The notes below the pieces were generated by a model that was not told the DNA's origin, ran no database searches, and saw nothing but the letters and a program-made list of their open reading frames with translations. This document shows positions 1 through 7,804 of a DNA stretch of 38,940 bases, piece after piece (positions within the stretch are counted from its first letter, which is position 1; every line of letters begins with the position of its first letter). Both the position numbers and the translations under genes were made by a program. The stretch spans positions 1-38,940 of the forward strand of contig JAURCL010000014.1 in the NCBI GenBank assembly GCA_030828465.1, given 5' to 3'. The DNA is from Acidimicrobiales bacterium. GTDB lineage: Bacteria > Actinomycetota > Acidimicrobiia > Acidimicrobiales > Ilumatobacteraceae.

Positions 1-1
1 G

Positions 2-325
2 GTCGCCGAGGGGGTTCCCGCCGGGGGCTACCTCGACTCCCGCGAGCCCGGCGTGGAGTACGCCGAGGGGGAGTGGATCCCGAACGCTGAGACCGGCGAG
101 ATGGAATGGCACGCGGCCGACGGCACGGTCATCAGCCAGTCCGAGTGGGCGAAGTCCACCGGTGCGGAGGCCGAGGAGAGCTCCGAGGCTGACGATGATG
201 GCGCCGCTGAAGAAAGCGCCGAAGACACCTCGGGTGACAACGCACCTGCAGCGGACGAGGTCGACGGCGAGGTCGTCGAGGCGGCCGAGTCCGGCGAGAC
301 GACCGGGTCGGGTGACGAGGACTGA
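2..325 (+). CDS. C-terminal end of an acidic-tailed protein (nusA position), 5' truncated
   Basis: The reading frame is open from the first bases of the window and stops with TGA at 323-325, so only about 107 C-terminal residues are seen. The first part contains a GEW-IPNAETGEMEW-type stretch. The last 60 residues are a low-complexity tail of Glu, Asp, Ala, Ser and Gly. In most bacteria the gene directly before rnpM and infB is nusA, and NusA proteins can end in an acidic tail, so a NusA C-terminus is the likely identity by position. No NusA domain (S1, KH) is visible in the part present, so I leave out the symbol. The ATG at 53-ish positions inside the frame is internal, since the frame is open upstream. 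Confidence 0.55.
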   Translation, partial: VAEGVPAGGYLDSREPGVEYAEGEWIPNAETGEMEWHAADGTVISQSEWAKSTGAEAEESSEADDDGAAEESAEDTSGDNAPAADEVDGEVVEAAESGETTGSGDED

Positions 326-328
326 GCC

Positions 329-619
329 ATCACACCGATTCGGACGTGCGTGGGCTGTCGGACCCGTCGGCCGCAGAGCGAACTCGCTCGCTGCGTGATC
401 GATGGGGCCGGCTCGGTCGGCTTGTCGAGAACGGCACCCGGTCGAGGAGCGTGGATCTGCGGTCCGGACTGTCTCGAGGCCGCTCGACGTGCGCGGGGCT
501 TCGAGCGGGCGTGGAGGCGAGAGCCGTCCGAGGGAGCGCTCGAGCCGCTCGCCGGGCTCCTCGAGCGGTGGCGACGACGTGATGTGGTGCGAGAATTCGA
601 CGACGAAGTGAGAGATTGA
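329..619 (+). CDS. rnpM: RnpM/YlxR family RNA-binding protein, probable ATC start
   Basis: This is the YlxR (DUF448) family, now called RnpM in Firmicutes, where it binds RNase P RNA. The N-terminal RTCVGCRTRRPQSEL motif and the following PGRGAWICGPDCLEAA motif are the family signatures. The gene lies between the nusA position and infB, its usual place. The only canonical start nearby is GTG at 350, but this would remove the conserved R-T-C ahead of V-G-C. In the same frame, after the upstream stop at 323-325, ATC at 329 would give M-T-P-I-R-T-C-V-G-C and lies 8 nt after a GAGG (317-320). I therefore propose ATC 329; ATT 338 is a second choice. From ATC the product is 96 residues, normal for the family. 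Confidence 0.8.
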   Translation: MTPIRTCVGCRTRRPQSELARCVIDGAGSVGLSRTAPGRGAWICGPDCLEAARRARGFERAWRREPSEGALEPLAGLLERWRRRDVVREFDDEVRD

Positions 620-628
620 GGAACGACT

Positions 629-3427
629 GTGGCGAAAAACCTGCGGGTACACGAACTGGCGAAGGAACTCGGCATGACCAATGCCGAGACCGTCGACCTG
701 TGCGAGAAACTGGGCGTGCCGGTCAAGAGCCACTCGTCCTCGCTGAACGAGGCCTACTCGGACATGGTGCGGCGCCGCGCGGAGCGCGACGGGCTCACCC
801 GCGACGAGCAACCCGCTGAGCCGGAGCCCGAGAAGAAGCCGGCCAAGAAGGCTGCCGCGAAGAAGGCGACGGCCAAGAAAGCCGCGCCGGCCAAGAAGGC
901 GGCTGCCAAGAAAGCCGCGCCTGCGAAGAAGGTAGCTGCTGAGACCGCCGCGCCCGCCGCACCGGCGGACACCGAGCCGGGGGAGACCACGCCGGCGGTG
1001 ACCACGCCAGCGGTGACTGAGCCGGTGGCCGAGGAAGCACCGGTCGTCGAAACAGCGCCGGAGCCGATGCCGGTCGACGAGCCCGCTCCAGTCGAGCAAG
1101 CCGCCCCCGCTCCCGAGGCACCAGCCGCACCAGTGGAGGAGCGTCCCGCCCCGTCGGCTGGCGCGGGCCGTGTCATCTCGTCGTCTCGCCCAGATCCCGT
1201 CACCGGAGAGCCTCCAACGCCCCGTCCCGCCCCGATCGCCGACGAGCCGGTGGCCAAGGCACCTGCCGCGCCGAAGGCCCCGTCGGGCAGGCCGATTCCG
1301 CCTCCCCCTGGTCGTCCGATTTCGGCGACCGGCAAGCCGATCCCGCCCCCTCCCGGGCAGGCTCAGGCGCCGGGTGCACGCCCCTCCAGCCCGCGATCGG
1401 GTGGTTACACCGCGCGTCCCGGTGGACCTCGTCCGGCTGGCGGACCCCGCCCCGGTGGCTTCGCTGGACCTCGCCCGGGCGGCGGACCTGGCGGCCCCCC
1501 AGGGGGCCGTCCCGGTGGTGGCCCCGGCCGCCCCAGCGGTCAACGTCGTCCTCCCCGTCGGAGCCGTCGACGTCGTCGTCGCGACCAAGACGAGCTCCAG
1601 CCGCAGCACCTGACGCTGACCGACCGGAGCGCTCCCGTCCCCGACGGGACAATCGTGATCGAGCGAGGCGTTTCCGCCCAGGAGTTCGCCCCGAAGCTCA
1701 ACCGGACGGCGGCCGATGTGGTCAAGTTCCTGTTGAACAACGGCGAGATGATCACCGCCACGCAGGCGCTCTCCGACGACCACATGGAGTTGTTCGCTCT
1801 CGATGTCGGGGCGGATCTTCTCCTCGTGGATCCCGGCCAGCAGCAGGAGCTCGAACTGCAGGCCCTCTTCGACGACAGTGACGACGACGACGAGGATCAG
1901 CTTGCGCTTCGACCCCCGGTGGTGACCGTCATGGGTCACGTCGACCACGGTAAGACGACCGTGCTCGACAAGATCCGCTCGGCCAACGTCGTCGCAGGTG
2001 AGGCCGGAGGTATCACCCAGCACATCGGCGCCTACAAGGTGGAGCGAGGCGGTCACGAGATCGCCTTCATCGACACCCCCGGGCACGCGGCCTTTACCCA
2101 GATGCGCGCCCGTGGCGCTCAGGTGACCGACATCGTCGTGCTCGTCGTCGCTGCGGATGACGGCGTCATGCCGCAGACCATCGAGGCCATCAACCACGCC
2201 CGCGCCGCCGAGGTTCCGATCATCGTCGCGGTCAACAAGATCGACAAGGACAACGCGGACCCGCAGCGTGTTCTCACGCAGTTGGCTGAGCACGAACTCG
2301 TTCCCGAGGCATGGGGTGGCGACACGATCGTCGTTGAGATGGCGGCCCTCCAAGACCTCGGAATCGACGACCTGCTCGATCAATTGCTGGTTGTCGCCGA
2401 ACTCGAGGACCTGCGGGCGAACCCGACCGGTCGAGCGAAAGGTGTTGTTCTCGAGGCCAACCTCGACAAGGGTCGCGGCCCGGTCGCCACCGTGCTCGTC
2501 GACAAGGGCGAGCTCAAGGTCGGTGATCCGATCGTGGCCGGCGCCGCCTGGGGTCGCGTCCGAGCGATGTTCGACGACAAGGGTCAGCAGGTGAAGTCGG
2601 CCGGCCCGTCAACGCCAGTCGAGGTGCTCGGCCTGTCATCGGTGCCCGCCGCCGGAGACGAGTTCCGCGCCGCGCCCGACGAGCGGATCGCGCGCACCGT
2701 AGGTGAGGCGCGTGGTCACCACCACAAGATCCGTGACCAGCGCACTGACGCTCGTGTGAAGACCGGCGTCAAGTTGGAGGACATCTTCAGCCAGATCCAG
2801 AGCGGTGAATCAGCGACGTTGAACCTCGTACTCAAGGCCGACGTGCAGGGCTCGCTCGAGGCGGTCACCGAGAGCCTTCGCAAACTCGGCCGCGACGAGG
2901 TCGACCTCACGTTCGTGCACCGCGCGGTCGGAGCCATCAGCGAGAACGACATCACGCTCGCCGCCACCACCAACGCGACGATTATCGGTTTCAACGTGCG
3001 CCCCGACCGCAAGAGCCGGGAGCTCGCCGACGCTCAGGACGTCGAGATCCGCACCTACGAGATCATCTACAAGCTCCTGGAGGACATCGAGCAGGCCATG
3101 ATCGGCATGCTCGCCCCCGAGTACGAGGAGGTCGTCACCGGCGACGCGGAGGTACGCGAGATCTTCCGCGTGCCGAAGATCGGAGCGATCGCCGGCTGCT
3201 ATGTCCAGAACGGCACGATCGCCCGAGGTTCGAAGGTGCGCTTTCTTCGCGACGGAACGATCATTTGGAAGGGCGAGATCTCCTCGCTCCGGCGCTTCAA
3301 GGACGACGTGCGCGAGGTTCGAGAGGGCTTCGAGTGCGGTATCGGTCTCAGTGACTTCCAGGACCTCAAGCCTGGTGACGTGATCGAGACCTACGACGAG
3401 CGCGAGATTCAGCGGACGCTGAGCTGA
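629..3427 (+). CDS. infB: Translation initiation factor IF-2
   Basis: This 932-residue GTPase delivers initiator tRNA to the 30S subunit and promotes subunit joining. The start is GTG with GAGG at 618-621. The N-terminus is an IF2_N-type helix bundle ([24 protein letters not shown]). It is followed by Lys/Ala repeats ([11 protein letters not shown]), a Pro/Ala/Glu stretch, and a Gly/Pro/Arg-rich region ending in an arginine run near residue 315. The G domain shows G1 GHVDHGKTT near 436, G3 DTPGH near 482 and G4 NKID near 536. The C-terminal IF-2 domains follow. The long disordered N-terminus is usual for Actinobacteria. It is 3 nt from rbfA, so the two are probably cotranscribed. Confidence 0.98.
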   Translation: MAKNLRVHELAKELGMTNAETVDLCEKLGVPVKSHSSSLNEAYSDMVRRRAERDGLTRDEQPAEPEPEKKPAKKAAAKKATAKKAAPAKKAAAKKAAPAKKVAAETAAPAAPADTEPGETTPAVTTPAVTEPVAEEAPVVETAPEPMPVDEPAPVEQAAPAPEAPAAPVEERPAPSAGAGRVISSSRPDPVTGEPPTPRPAPIADEPVAKAPAAPKAPSGRPIPPPPGRPISATGKPIPPPPGQAQAPGARPSSPRSGGYTARPGGPRPAGGPRPGGFAGPRPGGGPGGPPGGRPGGGPGRPSGQRRPPRRSRRRRRRDQDELQPQHLTLTDRSAPVPDGTIVIERGVSAQEFAPKLNRTAADVVKFLLNNGEMITATQALSDDHMELFALDVGADLLLVDPGQQQELELQALFDDSDDDDEDQLALRPPVVTVMGHVDHGKTTVLDKIRSANVVAGEAGGITQHIGAYKVERGGHEIAFIDTPGHAAFTQMRARGAQVTDIVVLVVAADDGVMPQTIEAINHARAAEVPIIVAVNKIDKDNADPQRVLTQLAEHELVPEAWGGDTIVVEMAALQDLGIDDLLDQLLVVAELEDLRANPTGRAKGVVLEANLDKGRGPVATVLVDKGELKVGDPIVAGAAWGRVRAMFDDKGQQVKSAGPSTPVEVLGLSSVPAAGDEFRAAPDERIARTVGEARGHHHKIRDQRTDARVKTGVKLEDIFSQIQSGESATLNLVLKADVQGSLEAVTESLRKLGRDEVDLTFVHRAVGAISENDITLAATTNATIIGFNVRPDRKSRELADAQDVEIRTYEIIYKLLEDIEQAMIGMLAPEYEEVVTGDAEVREIFRVPKIGAIAGCYVQNGTIARGSKVRFLRDGTIIWKGEISSLRRFKDDVREVREGFECGIGLSDFQDLKPGDVIETYDEREIQRTLS

Positions 3428-3430
3428 TCG

Positions 3431-3838
3431 ATGGCCGGCCGCTCGCGAACGGGCCGCTCCGGCCGACGTGGGTCCTCCGGTGGACACCGCTATCCGCGTT
3501 CGGCCCGGGTCGGTCAGACCCTGAAGGAGATCATCGCGGATGAGCTGGTGCGCATTGGCGACGAGCGGCTCGAGTTCGTAACCATCACGCAGATCGATGT
3601 CGACGACGAGTTGAACCGCGCGCACGTCATGTTCGATTCGCTCGCCGGGGCGGAGGGGGATGCCGCGATCGTCGGGGCCCTCGATGAGCACCGCATCAGA
3701 CTTCAGGCGTCGATCGCTCGGCAGATCAGGGCGAAAAAGACACCGATCCTCGACTTCCGGCCCGATGTTGTGATCCGCTCCGCCGAGCGGATCGACGAGA
3801 TCCTCCGCGCCGACCGCGAGCGCGAACAGAACGACTGA
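3431..3838 (+). CDS. rbfA: Ribosome-binding factor A
   Basis: RbfA is a KH-fold protein that binds the 30S subunit and helps mature the 5' end of 16S rRNA. The 135-residue product has the family opening (R-VGQTLKEIIADEL), the beta-strand FVTITQIDVDDELNRAHVMFD, and the late segment R-KKTPILDFRPD. It begins 3 nt after infB ends and its stop codon overlaps the truB start as ATGA, the classical infB-rbfA-truB arrangement. The first 25 residues are Arg/Gly/Ser-rich. Confidence 0.96.
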   Translation: MAGRSRTGRSGRRGSSGGHRYPRSARVGQTLKEIIADELVRIGDERLEFVTITQIDVDDELNRAHVMFDSLAGAEGDAAIVGALDEHRIRLQASIARQIRAKKTPILDFRPDVVIRSAERIDEILRADREREQND

Positions 3839-4716
3839 TGGCCCGTCGCCGTCCGCCGACGGTGCACGGCGTGTGCATCGTCGACAAGCCCGCGGGGGTG
3901 ACGAGCCATGACGTCGTGCAGAGCCTCCGCCGACGACTCGGCGAGCGCCGTGTTGGCCATGCCGGGACGCTCGACCCCGATGCGACTGGTGTGCTTGTGG
4001 TTGCCGTTGGGGCAGCGACACGATTGCTGACCTTCGTCGGCGGCCGCGAGAAGCGGTACACCGCGGAGGTCGTGCTCGGTGTCGAGACCGACACCCTCGA
4101 TGCGGCAGGTGTCGTCACGGCGCGTCACGAGATGGGTCCGGTCGACCTCGAGGAGGTCCGCCGCGTCGTGGCCGAGCAGCTCACCGGTCCGATCATGCAG
4201 GTGCCTCCCATGGTCTCGGCTCTTCGGGTCGATGGGCGGCGTCTGCACGAACTCGCTCGGGAGGGCGTGGAGGTGGAACGGGAGGCGCGACCGGTGACCG
4301 TTCATGATTTCGCGGTGCTCGACGAGGTCGCGCCCGGTGTCCTGTCGATCGAGGTCAACTGCTCGGCCGGCACCTACATCCGATCCCTCGCCGACGACCT
4401 CGGTCGGCTCCTCGGCGGGGGCGCGCACCTCAGGAACCTCCGACGAACCGCTATTGGCTCCTTCACCGAGGAGCGTGCCGCTGCGCCCGATACGTGCCCG
4501 CTCTTGCCTGTGGCCACGGCGGTCGAGCACCTCGCGTCGGTCACCGTCGACGACGTGACCGCCGACCGAGTGCGTCTCGGTCAGGTGCTCGAGCGTTTCG
4601 ACGGTGACGGACCGTGGGCGGTGGTCGACGAGGCCGGAGATCTGCTCGCTGTCTACGAGGTCTTCCGGGATCGGGGAGTCAAACCGGCCGTCGTGCTCGT
4701 CACCGGCGACCGGTAG
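3838..4716 (+). CDS. truB: tRNA pseudouridine(55) synthase TruB
   Basis: TruB converts U55 in the T loop of tRNAs to pseudouridine. The 292-residue protein carries VDKPAGVTSHDVV near the N-terminus and the catalytic motif GHAGTLDPDATGVL, with the nucleophilic Asp at residue 46. The RSLADDLG motif with C-SAGTYIR comes further on. The ATG overlaps the rbfA stop (ATGA), which indicates translational coupling. The TAG stop at 4714-4716 forms the first three bases of a TAGCGT box that appears to be the -10 element of ribF. Confidence 0.97.
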   Translation: MARRRPPTVHGVCIVDKPAGVTSHDVVQSLRRRLGERRVGHAGTLDPDATGVLVVAVGAATRLLTFVGGREKRYTAEVVLGVETDTLDAAGVVTARHEMGPVDLEEVRRVVAEQLTGPIMQVPPMVSALRVDGRRLHELAREGVEVEREARPVTVHDFAVLDEVAPGVLSIEVNCSAGTYIRSLADDLGRLLGGGAHLRNLRRTAIGSFTEERAAAPDTCPLLPVATAVEHLASVTVDDVTADRVRLGQVLERFDGDGPWAVVDEAGDLLAVYEVFRDRGVKPAVVLVTGDR

Positions 4717-4719
4717 CGT
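4714..4719 (+). promoter_or_regulatory. Candidate -10 box (TAGCGT) for leaderless ribF transcript
   Basis: TAGCGT lies exactly 7 nt before the GTG start of ribF, with no Shine-Dalgarno in between. A TANNNT box at this distance is the known signature of leaderless mRNAs in Actinobacteria. The first three bases double as the TAG stop codon of truB. Confidence 0.5.
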
Positions 4720-4726
4720 TTTGCCC

Positions 4727-5683
4727 GTGATCGTCATGCGCGGGCCCATCGCGGAGTCCTCCTCCCGAGGAAGCGTGGCCACGATCGGCGTCTACGACGG
4801 TGTGCACCTCGGCCACCGGCACCTGCTCCGACTTGTCACCGATCGCGCCCGCGAACTCGGCGTTGAGTCAAGTGTGGTCACGTTTGACCCCCATCCGGCA
4901 GCGGTCCTGAACCCGGCGGGTACTCCAGGGTTGATAACGAATCTCGAAACCCGACTTGCGCTTCTGGAGGACGCCGCAATCGATCGCGTCGTCATCATCG
5001 ACTTCGACGAGGCGGCCTCCCGAGAGAGTGCTGACGACTTCACCGACCGGGTCATCATCCGCGGTCTCAACTGTCGTGAGGTGATCGTTGGAAGCGACTT
5101 CCACTTCGGGCGCGATCGCCAGGGCTCGATCAGCACCATCAACGAGCGAGGAGTGGCGACGGGTCTGACCGGGATCGAAGTCGATCTGGCAGCAGATCGC
5201 ACCGGTGCGCCCGTGTCGTCCTCGCGGGTTCGTGCCGCGGTCGCCGACCGAGCGACGGCGCTCGTCCGCGAGCTCCTCGGTCGCGACTTCGCCGTCGACG
5301 GAGTAGTCGAACACGGCGACCATCGCGGTCGCACCATCGGATTCCCGACTGCCAACGTGGCAGTGCCGCCCGACCGGCTGCGAGCAGCTGACGGGGTGTA
5401 CGCGGGGTGGTTTACCGACGGCATCGGTATCGAGCGCCCCTGCGTGGTGAACGTTGGCCGTCGGCCGACCTTCATTGAGCGGGCTGACCACTCGTTGGTC
5501 GAGGCTCACGTACTCGACTTCGATGGCGACCTCTATGGGCAACACGTCTCGGTGAGGTTCTCGGAGTCGCTCAGGGGTGAGCAGCGCTTCGAGTCGGTCG
5601 ACGAGCTCGTCGCCCAGATCGGCGCCGACTGTGGCCGCGCCCGCCACCTGCTCGGGGTTGTGGCCGACAACGCCCAGCCATAA
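4727..5683 (+). CDS. ribF: Bifunctional riboflavin kinase / FAD synthetase
   Basis: RibF phosphorylates riboflavin to FMN and adenylates FMN to FAD. The N-terminal adenylyltransferase half has [13 protein letters not shown] with the HLGH nucleotidyl-transfer motif, and later [12 protein letters not shown]. The C-terminal riboflavin kinase half has [16 protein letters not shown] and the late segment [14 protein letters not shown]. The start GTG 4727 gives 318 residues, the usual length. It is chosen because the TAGCGT box lies 7 nt upstream and the preceding codons of the open frame fall inside truB. The truB-ribF-rpsO order is conserved in many bacteria. Confidence 0.95.
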   Translation: MIVMRGPIAESSSRGSVATIGVYDGVHLGHRHLLRLVTDRARELGVESSVVTFDPHPAAVLNPAGTPGLITNLETRLALLEDAAIDRVVIIDFDEAASRESADDFTDRVIIRGLNCREVIVGSDFHFGRDRQGSISTINERGVATGLTGIEVDLAADRTGAPVSSSRVRAAVADRATALVRELLGRDFAVDGVVEHGDHRGRTIGFPTANVAVPPDRLRAADGVYAGWFTDGIGIERPCVVNVGRRPTFIERADHSLVEAHVLDFDGDLYGQHVSVRFSESLRGEQRFESVDELVAQIGADCGRARHLLGVVADNAQP

Positions 5684-5769
5684 CCTCACGACCGCGCCTC
5701 GGGGTTCCGACTCCGGTGTGTGCGCCGCTCCCGACCGGGCCGGCGCGTCCTCAACGAGAGGCTGGAGAA

Positions 5770-6033
5770 ATGGCCATTACGCCGAAAGAAGAAGTGATCG
5801 CGGAGCATCGTCTCAGCGATTCCGACACGGGTTCGCCCGAGGTGCAGATCGCGCTGCTGACCTCGAGGATCACCCACCTCACCGATCACCTCAAAGAGCA
5901 CCCGAAGGATCACCACAGCCGCCGCGGGCTGCTGATGCTGGTCGGCCGGCGCCGTCGCATGCTCGATTACGTGCGCTCCATCGACGTCGATCGCTATCGC
6001 AAGATCGTCGCCGACCAAGGTCTGCGCCGCTGA
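5770..6033 (+). CDS. rpsO: 30S ribosomal protein S15
   Basis: S15 binds the central domain of 16S rRNA and organises the 30S platform. The product of 87 residues has the hallmark [16 protein letters not shown] and [16 protein letters not shown] motifs. The ATG follows a purine-rich leader (GAGAGG at 5756-5761, GGAG at 5764-5767). In most bacteria pnp follows directly. Here a strong hairpin and a three-gene cassette come first. Confidence 0.97.
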   Translation: MAITPKEEVIAEHRLSDSDTGSPEVQIALLTSRITHLTDHLKEHPKDHHSRRGLLMLVGRRRRMLDYVRSIDVDRYRKIVADQGLRR

Positions 6034-6039
6034 TCACCC

Positions 6040-6072
6040 TCGTCGGGTGATCCACCCGACGATCAGTTTCTG
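6040..6072 (+). terminator. Terminator-like hairpin after rpsO, with an alternative upstream pairing
   Basis: Ten-base arms TCGTCGGGTG (6040-6049) and CACCCGACGA (6053-6062) pair across a 3-nt loop, followed by a moderately T-rich tail. ATCACCC at 6033-6039 can instead pair with GGGTGAT at 6045-6051, so two mutually exclusive hairpins are possible. Confidence 0.55.
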
Positions 6073-6125
6073 GCATTCTTTGGGGGTCCGGCGCCGTCGG
6101 CGCCCTGTTCAACTCGGAGGTACCG

Positions 6126-7040
6126 ATGGCGATTGGATTCGTCGGTCTCGGAAATGTGGGTCGCCACCTCGCGCGGTCCGTGCTGAGGGGCGGACACGAC
6201 CTCGTCGTCCATGACCTCGACCCGGATGCCGTCGCCGGACTCGTCTCCGACGGAGCCGTCGGTGCGTCATCGATCGCCGAGGTGTGCGCCTCAGCGGACA
6301 CGGTGATCACCTGCCTGCCGTCGCCTGCTGTCATCGACGCGGTGGTGGCTGCCGAGGGTGGCGTCCTCGACGCTTTGTCCGCCCGTGTTGGCACCTGCTG
6401 GATCGACTGCAGCACGAACGATCGCTCAGAGACCCTCCGGATCGCGGCGCTAGCGGCCGCGCGAGGGGTGGCGGTGTTGGAGGCGCCAGTGACCGGCGGC
6501 GTGCACATGGCGGCCCGCGGGGAAATCACTGTGCTCGTCGGCGGCGACGCCGACTTGCGCGAGAGACAGCGCGATGTGCTCGACAGCCTCGGTAGTCCGG
6601 TCATCCATGTCGGCCCCCTCGGCTCGGCTGCGACCATCAAGGTGATCACCAACATGCTCGCCCTCACTCACTTGGTCGCCGCCGGAGAGGCGCTCATGCT
6701 TGCAAAACGAAGCGGAGTCGATCTCGCCACGGCCTTCGAGGTGATCAAGCACTCATCGGGCAACAGTTTCGTCCACGAGACCGAGAGCCAGGTCATTCTG
6801 AACGGCTCATACAACATCAACTTCACCATGGATCTGGCGGTGAAGGATCTCGGCTTCGCGATGGCCTTCGGACGCGAGTCCGGTGTGCCGCTCGACGTCG
6901 CGGGACACGTATACCAGACATTCATCCGAGCCCGAGAGGCCTACGGAGGATCGGCGTGGTCACCGGAGGTCGTGCGCCTCCTAGAGGACGCTCTGTCCAC
7001 CGACCTTCGGGCTCCGGGCTTCCCGGAGGAGATCACATGA
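6126..7040 (+). CDS. NAD(P)-dependent beta-hydroxyacid dehydrogenase (HIBADH family)
   Basis: The product, 304 residues, belongs to the 3-hydroxyisobutyrate / 6-phosphogluconate-like dehydrogenases. It has the Rossmann GxGxxG (GLGNVG, residues 7-12), the substrate-binding EAPVTGG motif near residue 120, the catalytic lysine K172 in IKVITNML, and a later SSGNSF motif. CGGAGG at 6115-6120 is a good ribosome binding site. The stop overlaps the aldolase start (ATGA), so the three genes 6126-8948 form an operon. In known threonate and erythronate pathways such a dehydrogenase pairs with a class II aldolase-type decarboxylase, but the DUF1537 kinase of those pathways is absent here. The substrate is unknown. 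Confidence 0.85.
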   Translation: MAIGFVGLGNVGRHLARSVLRGGHDLVVHDLDPDAVAGLVSDGAVGASSIAEVCASADTVITCLPSPAVIDAVVAAEGGVLDALSARVGTCWIDCSTNDRSETLRIAALAAARGVAVLEAPVTGGVHMAARGEITVLVGGDADLRERQRDVLDSLGSPVIHVGPLGSAATIKVITNMLALTHLVAAGEALMLAKRSGVDLATAFEVIKHSSGNSFVHETESQVILNGSYNINFTMDLAVKDLGFAMAFGRESGVPLDVAGHVYQTFIRAREAYGGSAWSPEVVRLLEDALSTDLRAPGFPEEIT

Positions 7041-7804
7041 CGGCGCTCGACACGCACACGCTCGGTAAAGCTCCTGCAACGGAACGCGATCTCCGCGAGG
7101 ACCTCGCGGCGTCGTTTCAATGGACTGCCCATCTCGACATGCACGAGGGCGTGGCCAATCACTTCAGCGTCGCCGTCGACCCTGCGGGCACGAGGTTCCT
7201 CATTAATCCGCGCGGCATGCATTTCTCCCGCGCCCGCGCCAGCGATCTCGTGGTGGTCGACTCCGAGCGTCTCGACGATGACCCGATCGGCCACGGGGTC
7301 GACCCCACCGCATGGGTTCTGCACGGCTATCTCCATGCTCGGGTGCCCCGAGCCAGATGCGTGCTCCACACCCACATGCCCTACGCGACCGCCCTCGCTT
7401 GCCTCCGCGACTTCGAGTTCCTGATGCTCGATCAGAACGCCTGCCGGTTCCACGAGCGGATCGCCTACGACCGTGACTACGCGGGGATGGCGTTGGACCC
7501 GTCGGAGGGGGAGCGGGTAGCCAGCCTGCTCGGAGACCGCCACGACATTCTCTTCCTCGGAAACCATGGTGTGATCGTCATCGGCCGGAATGTGGAGGCG
7601 GCCTTCGACGACCTGTACTACCTCGAGCGGGCGGCGCAACTCCAGGTGATCGCTCTGTCGACCGGCCGAGAACTCACGCTCGTCGACGACGCGACGGCGG
7701 CGCTGGCCTGCGAGCAGTGGCTCAATTACCCAGAGGGGAGCCGACTTCACCTCGACGCAATCCGGGGTGCGCTCGAGGCGATGGGGAGCGACTATGCGCG
7801 GTGA
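7037..7804 (+). CDS. Class II aldolase/adducin family protein
   Basis: The 255-residue protein has the metal-binding residues expected of class II aldolases and related 3-oxoacid decarboxylases: the H111-T-H113 pair in VLHTHMPYATAL and H177 in LGNHGVIVIG. It also has the conserved early region INPRGMHFSR-ASDLVVVD. The ATG at 7037 follows GGAGGA at 7025-7030 and overlaps the preceding stop. Such enzymes cleave or decarboxylate hydroxy- or keto-acids using a divalent metal. Its neighbours suggest it acts on a product of the dehydrogenase or of the adjacent dioxygenase. The substrate cannot be read from the sequence. Confidence 0.85.
   Translation: MTALDTHTLGKAPATERDLREDLAASFQWTAHLDMHEGVANHFSVAVDPAGTRFLINPRGMHFSRARASDLVVVDSERLDDDPIGHGVDPTAWVLHGYLHARVPRARCVLHTHMPYATALACLRDFEFLMLDQNACRFHERIAYDRDYAGMALDPSEGERVASLLGDRHDILFLGNHGVIVIGRNVEAAFDDLYYLERAAQLQVIALSTGRELTLVDDATAALACEQWLNYPEGSRLHLDAIRGALEAMGSDYAR

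Noticed and set aside
839-950. Tandem lysine-alanine repeats as a separate repeat element or histone-like gene
   Set aside because: They are in frame within the N-terminal extension of IF-2, where such low-complexity repeats are expected.
2810-4021. Long antisense frame of 403 codons
   Set aside because: It lies opposite infB, rbfA and truB, whose motifs are unmistakable. Long antisense frames are usual in DNA of this GC content, and no family motif appears.
6116-6130. TACCGA before ATG 6126 as a leaderless -10 box
   Set aside because: The gene has a good Shine-Dalgarno CGGAGG at proper spacing and the sequence TACCG runs straight into the start codon, too close for a -10.
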